Below are positions 1 to 6,837 of a stretch of DNA of 29,589 nucleotides, in pieces. A program made the position numbers and the translations under genes. The DNA lies in assembly GCA_903874585.1 (NCBI GenBank), contig CAIQSY010000221.1, forward strand, positions 1 to 29,589. The letters run 5' to 3'. The notes beneath the pieces were generated by a model, which saw only the letters and a program-made list of their open reading frames with translations, did not search any database and had not been told where the DNA came from. The stretch comes from an uncultured Chlorobiaceae bacterium (GTDB lineage Bacteria > Bacteroidota > Chlorobiia > Chlorobiales > Chlorobiaceae). Numbering within the stretch: the first letter of the stretch is position 1; every line of letters starts with the position of its first letter.

Positions 1-932
1 GGAAAGGGCTCATTGCAGCTCTTTTCGGCCAGCTCAAGTCGGTTGACCCTGCTGACAAACCGCGAATTGGTCAGTTGCTCAACCAGCTCAAGCAGACGGC
101 TGATGCAAAGCTCATCGAAGCGGAAGAGCGCCTTGCATCAACCGAAAGCAGCAGCAGCAACAAAGGCATTGACCTCACCCTTCCTGGACGACGTTACTTT
201 ACGGGCAGCGAACATCCGGTACAGAAGGTGCTCGGCGAGATGAAGCAGATCTTTTCAGCGATGGGATTCGGCATTGCAACCGGCCCCGAACTGGAGCTTG
301 ACAGCTACAATTTCGACATGCTGAACTTTCCGCCCGACCACCCGGCTCGCGACATGCAGGACACCTTTTTCGTCACCACCGGCAACCCCGGCTCCGACGT
401 GCTCCTCAGAACCCACACCTCCCCGGTGCAGGTGAGAGTTATGCTCGACCAGAAACCGCCAATACGGGTGATCTGCCCAGGCAAGGTCTATCGCAACGAA
501 GCCATCAGCTCCCGAAGCTACTGCGTCTTCCACCAGCTCGAAGGGCTCTACATCGACAAGAAGGTCTCCTTCGCCGATCTCAAAGCCACCATCTACTCCT
601 TCGCCAAACAGATGTTCGGCGCCGACGTCAAACTCCGGTTCCGCCCAAGCTTTTTCCCCTTCACCGAACCATCAGCCGAAGTCGATGTCACCTGCTACCT
701 CTGCGGCGGCAAGGGATGCAAGGTCTGCAAAAAATCAGGCTGGCTCGAAATCATGGGCTGCGGCATGGTACACCCCAACGTCATGCGCAACTGCGGCATA
801 GACCCCGAAGAGTGGTCAGGCTACGCCTTTGGTATGGGCGTTGACCGCACGGTACTGCTGAGGTACAAGATTGACGATATACGGTTGTTGTTTGAGAATG
901 ATTTGCGGATGTTGCGGCAGTTTGGGGCGTAG
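1..932 (+). CDS. pheS: Phenylalanine-tRNA ligase alpha subunit, 5' truncated by window start
   Basis: Catalytic subunit of phenylalanyl-tRNA synthetase (cytoplasmic alpha2-beta2 enzyme with PheT), charging tRNA-Phe. The frame is open from base 3, where the coding sequence already reads KGLIAALFGQLKSVDP, so the real start lies upstream of the window and an internal start would be wrong. Class II motifs are visible: motif 2 around FRPSFFPFTEPSAEVDV (about bases 639-690), then a cysteine-bearing stretch LCGGKGCKVCKKSGW, and motif 3 GYAFGMGVDRTVLL near the C-terminus. The C-terminus LRMLRQFGA is complete. The stop is only 5 bases from the stop of the convergent hepT-like gene. No pheT follows. 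A decayed inverted copy of the last part of this gene lies at 22764-23035. Confidence 0.97.
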   Translation, partial: KGLIAALFGQLKSVDPADKPRIGQLLNQLKQTADAKLIEAEERLASTESSSSNKGIDLTLPGRRYFTGSEHPVQKVLGEMKQIFSAMGFGIATGPELELDSYNFDMLNFPPDHPARDMQDTFFVTTGNPGSDVLLRTHTSPVQVRVMLDQKPPIRVICPGKVYRNEAISSRSYCVFHQLEGLYIDKKVSFADLKATIYSFAKQMFGADVKLRFRPSFFPFTEPSAEVDVTCYLCGGKGCKVCKKSGWLEIMGCGMVHPNVMRNCGIDPEEWSGYAFGMGVDRTVLLRYKIDDIRLLFENDLRMLRQFGA

Positions 933-937
933 TGGAA

Positions 938-1312
938 TTACGGCGTCAGAGATGCTATCATTTGCTTAACGGCATCATGCAGACTGCCAAGATGCTCTTC
1001 GCAAATTCCAAAAATTTCCTCAGCATCAATGTTAAAATATTGATGAGAGAGAATATCCCGTAGCCCTTTTACTCCTGACCAGTTGATATGAGGATATGAA
1101 GCGAAAAGTGTACCCTTTGTCTCCTTGTCAATTGTTTTGAAGTTCTCCCCAATAGCGATGAGCATCATGGCTATCGCATCAAGCATATCCATTCCCTGAT
1201 CACTGTCCAAAAAATCATCAGCCGTTTTGATTAGAGCAAACCGGCGGTTAATTTTCTCTATGGAAGTATTAATTTGCACAAGTTTTTCCAGCAGAAAGAC
1301 TTTATCATACAT
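938..1312 (-). CDS. hepT: HepT-like HEPN-domain toxin (DUF86 family)
   Basis: Putative RNase toxin of a HEPN/MNT toxin-antitoxin system. The HEPN signature RX4H followed by X-Tyr is visible as RDILSHQYF near the C-terminus. In studied HepT proteins this Arg/His pair is catalytic and the Tyr is the residue AMPylated by the antitoxin MntA. I chose the ATG at 1312 (MYDKVFLL) over the upstream in-frame start because it overlaps the mntA stop by 8 bases, which suggests translational coupling. The length of about 124 aa is normal for the family. The gene runs tail-to-tail into pheS with 5 bases between the stops. Function is inferred from family and partner. Confidence 0.88.
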   Translation of the reverse strand: MYDKVFLLEKLVQINTSIEKINRRFALIKTADDFLDSDQGMDMLDAIAMMLIAIGENFKTIDKETKGTLFASYPHINWSGVKGLRDILSHQYFNIDAEEIFGICEEHLGSLHDAVKQMIASLTP

Positions 1313-1592
1313 AGCGTGCCTCCCTGTCAATGCGAGCCTTGAGGTAAGGGTTCATTCTTTTCCAATACCTGATCAAGTCAACCTTGCTGCCAAACAATTT
1401 CTCCAGCTCTTCTTTAAGCTGTACTCTAAGCAAGATATTCGGTTCCATTTCAACAACAATATCAATATCACTGTCATCCGTAGCAGAATTTCTGGCAACA
1501 GAGCCGAAAATACCAATTTTTTGTAAGTGATAATGCTGCTCCAGCTCCATTTTATGGCCACTTAAAATATTGATCGCTTGATCTCGTTTCAT
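1305..1592 (-). CDS. mntA: MntA-like minimal nucleotidyltransferase antitoxin
   Basis: Small nucleotidyltransferase (95 aa) of the HEPN/MNT module, expected to neutralise HepT by AMPylating it. The MNT signature GSX10DXD is complete: GSVARNSATDDSDID, followed by a third acidic region (KVDLIRYW). It is the first gene of the pair, and its stop overlaps the hepT start by 8 bases. The first 14 residues (MKRDQAINILSGHK) closely resemble the start of a chimeric ORF at 22552, which sits in the same position relative to a second pheS tail. Both signature elements are intact, so the pair looks functional. Confidence 0.88.
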   Translation of the reverse strand: MKRDQAINILSGHKMELEQHYHLQKIGIFGSVARNSATDDSDIDIVVEMEPNILLRVQLKEELEKLFGSKVDLIRYWKRMNPYLKARIDREARYV

Positions 1593-1879
1593 GACTATTG
1601 TTTTTCAGCTTTAGGGCCGACTCTTAGCATCTTTTGCGCTTTTGAATTACTTCGTGGGACGGTGCTCAAAATCCTTGTATTGTGTTGTACACTCCGGTTT
1701 TTGCACTCCGTCAGCCATGCTCCTAAGGCACTCATAACGATTTTTAAAGATGCCCTTGACTTAGAAATGAAATAAAACTGTATTTTTACAACGAGTGCAC
1801 CCCGCGCCCGGGGTACGGTGGTGCAGCAGTGCGCTGCTCTTACCCTACTTTGCTGAAGCACCGCCTTTGTCATGCTATC
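1593..1879. other. 287-base gap with no convincing gene
   Basis: Lies between the start of mntA and the 3' end of the 335-aa unknown gene. Open frames exist on both strands but give low-complexity, Ser/Arg-rich translations with no recognisable motif. It should contain the mntA-hepT promoter near 1593-1650, but I cannot point to a convincing -35/-10 pair. It may be a decayed gene or a dispersed repeat; a genome self-search would decide. Confidence 0.4.
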
Positions 1880-2887
1880 CTAATTTTGCCACTTTTTATG
1901 ACTACCTTCTTTCTTCCACCAAGCAACAGTTTCCTCATAAGACAAGGGTTCATTCCCGTAAAGCTCCATACCTTTATCTTGCATCACTTCAACTGCAATT
2001 TCTCGAAGCTCTTTGCTCAAATCCTTACTGAGCATTACCTTTGCGACAATGGGTATGAAGCGTGAGGCCATATATGTACCTTTACCTTGGATAAGTTCCA
2101 AGGCAATCTGACATGTTTTGGAGCTAAGAGCACAACGTTGTAACACACGTTCATCAATGGAATTCATATCCAAACTATTGCCGGGAGTAAATAGGACTCG
2201 ATCCAACACTTGAATGGCTGCATCTGAATCGAGCTTTGCAAGTTCCTCTATAAATTGTGAGTATGACTCAGGTTGGTATTTTAAGATTTGAGCTAGCGTT
2301 TCAACAAATGCAGAGCAAGCCACTAAGCTGTCTGCCTCCGCCTCTAACGAAAGAATGAGTAAAGGCATCGTTTGACGCCAGCCCTTTGCCAGCCCTAACT
2401 TTGCACCCTCAAACTCATATCGACGGTTGTTATTGGTATTCCACGGATTTCTTAGTATCTCAAAGAGCGAATCATATGGGCCCAACGATGGCTTGGGCAT
2501 TGAAATCGGTTCATGGGAAGCTTTAACTATAAATTCACCGCCTTCAACCGCCCACACACGGTAAACCAGCAACATACCAGTCTCCGGTGAAATGCTTTGT
2601 ACATCAAGATTGGAACTACTGTGCTGTATGTATATACATCCGCCTTCGGCAAGCAACTCCTTCTCAATAAAGCAAGAAAGTATAGCCAGAAGAGTTTCTT
2701 GGTCACTACACATATAGGGATCTCGATGCTTCCATACGTCATTAGCCAACTCATACGCTAATTCCAAAGAACATAAGTACATGGACTTTAGCCCCTGCGT
2801 TCGTAAATGAGCAACAGCCTTGGATGCATCTCGAAATTTGAGAACCCCAGATTGTTTCGTTTGTTTTTTAAACAACCATCCAAACAT
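1880..2887 (-). CDS. Hypothetical protein, 335 aa, unrecognised
   Basis: I do not recognise this family. The frame is uninterrupted for 335 codons, starting MFGWLFKK with several lysines and no signal peptide, which suggests a cytoplasmic protein. The second half is rich in Leu, Ala and Glu, with short helix-like stretches such as LLILSLEAEADSLV and LREIAVEVMQDKGM, so it is probably largely alpha-helical. The first half contains Cys-rich pieces (MYLCSLELAYEL, MCSDQETLLAILSCF). It sits alone among toxin-antitoxin and cassette genes with non-coding stretches on both sides, which points to accessory DNA. No function is assigned. Confidence 0.7.
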   Translation of the reverse strand: MFGWLFKKQTKQSGVLKFRDASKAVAHLRTQGLKSMYLCSLELAYELANDVWKHRDPYMCSDQETLLAILSCFIEKELLAEGGCIYIQHSSSNLDVQSISPETGMLLVYRVWAVEGGEFIVKASHEPISMPKPSLGPYDSLFEILRNPWNTNNNRRYEFEGAKLGLAKGWRQTMPLLILSLEAEADSLVACSAFVETLAQILKYQPESYSQFIEELAKLDSDAAIQVLDRVLFTPGNSLDMNSIDERVLQRCALSSKTCQIALELIQGKGTYMASRFIPIVAKVMLSKDLSKELREIAVEVMQDKGMELYGNEPLSYEETVAWWKKEGSHKKWQN

Positions 2888-3121
2888 AACATTTCACATC
2901 TATTATTTCAGAAATGAAGCTCCACGCAGCAAGCTACTGTGTATCTTTTTCATAACAAGTTTAGTCATTTTCGCCGCGAGCGGCTGGAATGAGCCGTAGA
3001 GATTAAGGCATTTTATAGCACTTCCAAATACAGTAAAAGCACCAATTTGGATATAAGCCGCTACACATTCCTAGAAATCTTGAGTGCCAGTGATTTCGAG
3101 AAAGCCCTTATAAAATAATGG
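2888..3121. other. Non-coding stretch, no recognisable feature
   Basis: Together with the short gene fragment at 3122-3247 this forms a 360-base gap between two minus-strand genes. I see a small GC-rich palindrome (GCCGC/GCGGC near 2972-2983) but no run of T making it a terminator, and no ORF, RNA gene or attC-like core. It should hold the promoter of the 335-aa gene just above 2887. Confidence 0.35.
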
Positions 3122-3247
3122 TTATGAATTCCGTTTACATATCTCAGGATGCCATCCCTGTACCCAGTTAAATTTATTTGAATGGGTATAGAACAGTAGA
3201 TAGTCTTCTCCATATTTCTTTTCTAAGGACGAAATTCGTTGCAATGA
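3122..3247 (-). pseudogene. Possible C-terminal fragment of an unknown protein, in frame after the stop of the 225-aa gene
   Basis: Directly after the TAG ending the 225-aa membrane protein, the same frame stays open for about 40 codons. It gives a protein-like segment containing KKYGEDYLLFYTHSNKFNW and then VQGWHPEICKRNS before TAA at 3122-3124. The aromatic-rich composition looks like real coding sequence rather than chance, and unlike the hydrophobic gene before it. It could be the tail of a different, truncated gene or a very short gene of its own. No family is recognised. Confidence 0.35.
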
Positions 3248-3925
3248 CTAAGAAGCAACTTTATTAACAATAAAAGCCAATACTATTGGTAAGACAAAAA
3301 ATAACATTTTTGCTCGTATATTCCCAGCTCCAAAATTTTCTTTTATAGTTTTGTAACTAACAAAAGAAGACCAGATCACCAAAATATAAATTATTACATG
3401 TCCAAATACGAACATGGCTGGAAGTGTTAGAATGGTAATTCTGAGTAGAATGGGATATATTATTACTACAAAAGCGACAGGCAAATTAATAATTAGATCC
3501 GAATAAATATATATATTTCTTGCTGCAACCTGGTTGGGGGCATCAATTCCACATAATTTAAGTCTAATTATATACCATCTAATTCCAATCCAGTACCAAA
3601 TTGTTCCACATATTGCACCGCCTATAATAATTAATGGCTCCAATAAAAACAATGGAGTCTCTGATTGAAACTTCATGGAGTCCATTATTATTTTTTCAAC
3701 AACTATAACTTGATCGCCTTTTGCTAAGAAAGCAATTGCAAATTGCAAAAGCGATCTTAATTCTTCAAATATAGCGATACCCATTATTAAAGTAGAGATA
3801 ACTAAGCTAAACTTGTGGTTATTATTGACAAAAAAAAACAAAAAAAGATTTATAATTAACAAATAAATTGCGTAGGCCAAATAATGAAAACGGATGGAAT
3901 TCTTTTGTTCTATTGTTGATTTCAT
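3248..3925 (-). CDS. Hypothetical integral membrane protein, 225 aa, AT-rich
   Basis: The protein is strongly hydrophobic, with about six likely membrane segments: LAYAIYLLIINLFLFFFV near the N-terminus, FSLVISTLIMGIAIF, FLLEPLIIIGGAICGTIWYW, two segments around residues 145-185, and MLFFVLPIVLAFIV at the C-terminus. No catalytic motif is visible and the family is not recognised. The DNA is much richer in A and T than the core genes in the window, suggesting recent acquisition. On the minus strand it lies downstream of the attC site at 4137-4259, so it could be the gene of a following cassette, but no second attC follows it. Confidence 0.7.
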   Translation of the reverse strand: MKSTIEQKNSIRFHYLAYAIYLLIINLFLFFFVNNNHKFSLVISTLIMGIAIFEELRSLLQFAIAFLAKGDQVIVVEKIIMDSMKFQSETPLFLLEPLIIIGGAICGTIWYWIGIRWYIIRLKLCGIDAPNQVAARNIYIYSDLIINLPVAFVVIIYPILLRITILTLPAMFVFGHVIIYILVIWSSFVSYKTIKENFGAGNIRAKMLFFVLPIVLAFIVNKVAS

Positions 3926-4136
3926 TCATATCTAATCCTTATTTGTTATGGCTAGCAACGCAAGTTCCCAGAACAATTGGCCGTGCGATTACAGATCCCA
4001 TTTTTTTATCGAAAAAACACTACACGAACTATGTTAATGGCTGTTCACAAAACCAACCAAACCAACAGATTCAAAGGGAAGGAGTAAGGTCTGACACATC
4101 ATATTACCTCCATGCACCACCCAAACAACACTACAC
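3926..4136. other. Leader region between attC and the AT-rich membrane gene
   Basis: A 211-base stretch upstream of the minus-strand 225-aa gene. No gene is supported on either strand. On the minus strand it starts at the attC crossover point, so in a cassette model it is the 5' leader of the next cassette. I see no clear promoter. Confidence 0.35.
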
Positions 4137-4259
4137 GCCCAACGTTTAGCTAACCTGTGCATAGCCGGTTTATGTGAGCTTGCTGCATCTCTTCTGCTTA
4201 ATTGATCCGTTTAATCTCACGAACAGTTGCGCGACAGGTTGAGCACTGTGTTAGTCGGC
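4137..4259 (-). repeat. attC recombination site (integron cassette site)
   Basis: Read on the minus strand, all core parts of an attC site occur in order. They are R'' GACTAAC (4250-4256), a 5-base unpaired spacer, L'' GCTCAACCTGT (4234-4244), a variable centre, L' ACAGGTTAGC (4149-4158), a 5-base spacer, and R' GTTGGGC (4137-4143, a perfect GTTRRRY). L'' and L' pair except for one extra base in L'', the extrahelical base typical of attC sites and on the expected side. The length of about 120 bases is within the known range. It begins about 18 bases after the stop of the lipoprotein gene, as in a gene cassette. No integron integrase is in the window. Confidence 0.75.
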
Positions 4260-4276
4260 AATATATTATCCATAAA

Positions 4277-4546
4277 TTATGCACGTGCTGAACCACCAAA
4301 AAATATTGAGGCCCCGATGGTATAACCCCAATCATACCAACCTCCAGAATTGGGAAATGCATATATTCGAACATCGGTGAAAATCGACGCAATAAGACTA
4401 AATAACATTATAAAGCCATGAAGCAAACCAGAGAAAAAACTGGGTAAATTGCCAACAACCACAGCGGGCTGATGTGCACAACTTGAAAGAAATAAGACAC
4501 TACCAATTACCAGAAATAAAATTCGTTTATTGCTTTTTAAGGTCAT
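4277..4546 (-). CDS. Small predicted lipoprotein, cassette-borne
   Basis: An 89-aa protein with a lipoprotein signal peptide: basic start MTLKSNKR, hydrophobic core, and lipobox LSSC with the lipidated Cys at about residue 23. A second hydrophobic stretch (GLLHGFIMLFSLIASIF) follows. The C-terminus, with DVRIYAFPNSGGWYD and GASIFFGG, resembles small uncharacterised lipoproteins in many bacteria; I know no function. It is likely anchored in the inner or outer membrane facing the periplasm. The attC site directly after its stop makes gene plus site look like one mobile gene cassette. Confidence 0.8.
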   Translation of the reverse strand: MTLKSNKRILFLVIGSVLFLSSCAHQPAVVVGNLPSFFSGLLHGFIMLFSLIASIFTDVRIYAFPNSGGWYDWGYTIGASIFFGGSARA

Positions 4547-4689
4547 CGTTCCCCCTATGTTCTTGCTGCCTAAAGTCGAATAATTAGATTGATCCGCCTA
4601 AACCACGGATTTTTGAATTATAAACCATATATGAGTCCACTATACCTTTAACTCTTTTGTCAGTTTGTTCAACTTATTATACTTGTCAA

Positions 4690-4872
4690 CTATCCCTGCA
4701 CCCCCTCCAGAGGCTGTCCTATAAACTTTATCAGGTGTACTATATAACCCAACGACTGATTGCGCCAGCCAAAGTTAAACAATAAGAAATATCCCTTTAA
4801 TCCGCAATGTAATTCTGCTGGAGTGGCGTAACCTTTTAAGAAGTAAATATCCTCACATTTGACACTTCGACA
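4690..4872 (-). mobile_element. IS3-family transposase C-terminal remnant
   Basis: Reading minus from about 4872, the frame gives CRSVKCEDIYFLKGYATP, then a short helix and NQSLGY. This matches the end of IS3-type OrfB transposases (RSVKYEDVY, then YNHERPHQSLGYRTPAEVY). The catalytic DDE residues lie upstream in such proteins and are absent here, so only the last 50-60 residues survive, with substitutions (for example the expected YN-x-RPH is degraded). The remnant abuts the end of the methyltransferase fragment, suggesting the element inserted there and then decayed. Confidence 0.65.
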
Positions 4873-5292
4873 AAGATATTGTCGAGTGCTCGGCCACTTC
4901 CCCATCAATACCGATTCTGGTGAATGGGTGTTTGAACTGCCAAGGCAACTGATCAATGGCTACGGCAACATCGCCGTTGACCATGTCGTGCGGAAATTCG
5001 TACTCCGTGCCCATAAAATCAGGCTGCCGGGTATTGAGCTTCTGTTTGGCAATCTCGATAAACTCCGGATTGATTTCGTACCCGACCGAGTTTCGTTCGA
5101 GATTTTTTGCGGCAAGTGAGGTTGTCCCGCTGCCCATGAAGGGATCGAGCACGGTATCGCCACGAAAGGCAAACATTTTGATGAGCCGGTGCGGAAGCTC
5201 TTCAGGGAAACATGGCGAGGTGCACCGACCTGTCAGCGAGGAGGTTCATCTCTCGGCTGTCGCCGTGGATTATGATGTAATGGCGCTTCAAG
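4853..5292 (-). pseudogene. DNA methyltransferase, internally deleted and frameshifted
   Basis: Remnant of an N6-adenine/N4-cytosine DNA methyltransferase. The minus frame reads an N-terminal piece RHYIIIHGDSREMNLLADRS (about 5292-5233) and then SVHLAMFPEELPHRLIKMF, followed by the AdoMet-binding motif DPFMGSGTT (about 5140) and NSVGYEINPEFIEIAKQKL. In related enzymes SVHL is followed by V-TSPPYW and some 200 residues before HLAMFPEELP, so the catalytic TSPPY and the middle are missing. The two joined segments share HLA, suggesting deletion between short direct repeats. A one-base shift also occurs in MFP/EELP (around 5203). The last residues run into the IS3 remnant. It cannot be active. Confidence 0.8.
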
Positions 5293-5302
5293 GTGCCGGT
5301 GG

Positions 5303-5333
5303 AGTGAGCATTAAACCCAATATAATGCTCACT
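5303..5333. promoter_or_regulatory. Perfect 11-bp inverted repeat upstream of the methyltransferase remnant
   Basis: AGTGAGCATTA (5303-5313) and TAATGCTCACT (5323-5333) are perfect complements separated by 9 bases. The half-site core GCTCAC recurs at 5339-5344. It lies just upstream of the methyltransferase reading frame, where an operator for a self-controlled modification gene would sit; a hairpin function is also possible. There is no T run to suggest a terminator. Confidence 0.5.
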
Positions 5334-5396
5334 TCAACGCTCACGAGCATTGCAAGTAAGCATTGGATTCTGTTATGGATGGTCATCATAGTATAA

Positions 5397-5696
5397 TCAC
5401 TCTTGTAGAGTAAAAAGGTGCTCTATATCGCGGGCACCGTGCAACACTCTGACAATCTCTATTCCATCTGAAATACTGAGATAAAAAATCATATACCGAC
5501 CAAAAGGAAAGCTTAATAACCCTTGCAAAAGCTCTATACGTGATCGCCCCACATGGGGAGAGCCCGCCAACTCATTAATTTTAATATCAATAGAGTCTAT
5601 AAAGGCATCTGCACGCGCTTGACTGTCTTCAGCTATATAATCCCATATATCGACGAGATCTTCTAACGCAAGTGGACGGATGATGATTTCTGGCAT
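5397..5696 (-). CDS. parE: ParE/RelE-superfamily toxin
   Basis: A 99-aa type II toxin. Family features are the N-terminal IIIRPLALEDLVDIWDYIAED helix start, the PHVGRSRIELLQGLLSFPFGRYMIFYL centre, and EIVRVLHGARDIEHLF near the C-terminus, the conserved VLHGARD-type ending of ParE-like proteins. ParE homologues poison DNA gyrase and RelE homologues cleave mRNA; the target here is not provable from sequence. I chose ATG at 5696, one base after the TGA of the antitoxin gene, over an in-frame TTG at 5705. The gene follows its antitoxin in the usual order and looks intact. Confidence 0.9.
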   Translation of the reverse strand: MPEIIIRPLALEDLVDIWDYIAEDSQARADAFIDSIDIKINELAGSPHVGRSRIELLQGLLSFPFGRYMIFYLSISDGIEIVRVLHGARDIEHLFTLQE

Positions 5697-5697
5697 C

Positions 5698-5964
5698 TCA
5701 TCCAACTGTTTTGCCTGTGGTTTTTCTTTTTCGGGCTGCTCTCTTTATCTCGTCAGCATCCCAAACTGTGGCTGGCCCACTCTCTATTCCTGCACGTATA
5801 TCCTGCCGTAACTGGTCAAACTTTGCTTGACGAAAAGAGTCCTGCTCTCCCATAAGACGCAACGCTTCACGAATAACCTCGCTTGCTGAGGTATAAAGTC
5901 CTGACTTCACTTTCTGCCGAACCATCTCTTCAAGGAGCGGGGTTAGATTAACATTAATCGGCAT
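5698..5964 (-). CDS. parD: ParD/CopG-family antitoxin
   Basis: An 88-aa antitoxin with an N-terminal ribbon-helix-helix: MPINVNLTPLLEEMVRQKV, then GLYTSASEVIREALRLM, the hallmark segment of ParD-type proteins. The C-terminal part, ending in a basic tail KRAARKRKTTGKTVG, should wrap the toxin. It is upstream of and nearly contiguous with parE (1 base between stop and start), so the two are surely co-transcribed. The dimer is expected to bind its own promoter; a fitting inverted repeat is at 6020-6044. Confidence 0.9.
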   Translation of the reverse strand: MPINVNLTPLLEEMVRQKVKSGLYTSASEVIREALRLMGEQDSFRQAKFDQLRQDIRAGIESGPATVWDADEIKRAARKRKTTGKTVG

Positions 5965-6264
5965 GGCTTCATTTTTTGGTTCTCATGCTATGACTGATAC
6001 CTCGCGAAAAATCTGTTACTGTCAATTTATGCCAATTATTGACAAAAATAAAAGAACTCCAGACTTTTTTAACGCACCATTAACCGTTGACACATCTCTC
6101 ATTTTTGCTGAGAATCTATGGAGCTATCGCTGTGTCTGAGCTCGGCGATCTGCAGACTATGGTCTGAAATCCACCAGTTCAAGAGATACTACAAATGAGT
6201 ATTCCGGATTGAGGCGCCGATATCCATCATGGATTTACTCCATTTGAGTAGAAATGACCTAAAT
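5965..6264. other. Divergent intergenic region between parDE and vapB
   Basis: About 300 bases with no supported gene. It holds the candidate parD promoter/operator (6020-6044) at one end and the vapB operator repeats (from 6265) at the other. The middle (6090-6230) shows short open stretches on both strands but nothing recognisable. Confidence 0.4.
6020..6044 (-). promoter_or_regulatory. Candidate parDE promoter/operator
   Basis: Perfect 7-bp inverted repeat TGTCAAT (6020-6026) and ATTGACA (6038-6044) with 11 bases between. On the minus strand one arm supplies a TTGACA-like -35 (within AATTGACAG, around 6020-6025), about 55 bases upstream of the parD start. The -10 is weak (GTATCA-like, about 17 bases further). 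A ribbon-helix-helix dimer binding here would repress the pair. Confidence 0.45.
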
Positions 6265-6310
6265 TTGATACATCTCTTGATAGATATCAATATTATATTT
6301 TAGCTTGATA
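6265..6310 (+). promoter_or_regulatory. vapB promoter/operator with repeated TTGATA motif
   Basis: TTGATA occurs at 6265, 6277 and 6305, and its complement TATCAA at 6285. The middle pair forms a palindrome TTGATA-GA-TATCAA. One TTGATA can serve as -35, with TATTAT/TATATT downstream (about 6291-6299) as -10. This is the usual place for VapB-type autoregulation. A purine-rich AAAAAAGGA just before the ATG at 6338 serves as ribosome site. Confidence 0.5.
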
Positions 6311-6337
6311 AAAGTTATTTATAAAAAAGGATTCCCT

Positions 6338-6595
6338 ATGCCTGTTACTGCAAAGATTTTTATGTCAGGGCGAAGTCAAGCCGTCCGATTACCGAAGGAG
6401 TTCCGTTTTGAGGGAAAAGAGGTCTTTATCCGTCGTGATGCAATTTCCGGTGATATCATTTTGTCACACCATCCCGATTCATGGTCGGGGCTGTTTGAGC
6501 TTGATACAACAACGGAAGTGCCTGCAGATTTTATGCCGGCTGACGAAATGCAACCAGAGCAATTGCGAGATCCTTTTGAAGGATGGACAGAATGA
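6338..6595 (+). CDS. vapB: VapB-type (AbrB/SpoVT fold) antitoxin
   Basis: An 85-aa antitoxin with the VapB/AbrB N-terminal motif: VTAKIFMSGRSQAVRLPKEF, followed by EVFIRRDAISGDIILSHHP. The start is ATG at 6338, after a purine-rich ribosome site; an in-frame upstream start at 6305 would place 11 non-family residues in front. The C-terminal part is acidic (EVPADFMPADEMQPEQL), as expected for toxin wrapping. The stop overlaps the vapC start by ATGA, but vapC is truncated, so this is an orphan antitoxin that may still act as a repressor or cross-neutraliser. Confidence 0.85.
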   Translation: MPVTAKIFMSGRSQAVRLPKEFRFEGKEVFIRRDAISGDIILSHHPDSWSGLFELDTTTEVPADFMPADEMQPEQLRDPFEGWTE

Positions 6596-6681
6596 GCCTC
6601 TACATGCTGGATACGAATATTGCCAGTCATATCATCAAAGGTGACACTCCTCTTGTTAATTGGACACTGCCACCAGACTGA
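6592..6681 (+). pseudogene. vapC: vapC toxin remnant (N-terminal 29 codons)
   Basis: Starts at ATG 6592 in an ATGA overlap with vapB and reads MSLYMLDTNIASHIIKG, the start of a PIN domain including the first catalytic Asp in LDTN. It then passes into unrelated sequence and stops at TGA 6679-6681 after 29 codons. Normal VapC proteins have about 130 residues and three or four acidic residues, so only the first strand and helix remain. The rest was probably deleted before the CAP-protein gene. Confidence 0.8.
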
Positions 6682-6837
6682 TCATCATCTTGTACAATCC
6701 TGCAAGCGGAGTTTCCCGAAAAACCAAGTTAGAAATACCCGCAAGCTATTACGGTTAAATCAGCTATAGGCGTTAATGAAATCTGTATTATTGTGACTAC
6801 CTCGTTATGTTTTTGTCACAACATCCATAAACTCAAC

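Noticed and set aside
4897..5396. Plus-strand ORFs over the methyltransferase remnant
   Set aside because: They are antisense to a recognisable DPF-GSGTT methyltransferase and show no family features.
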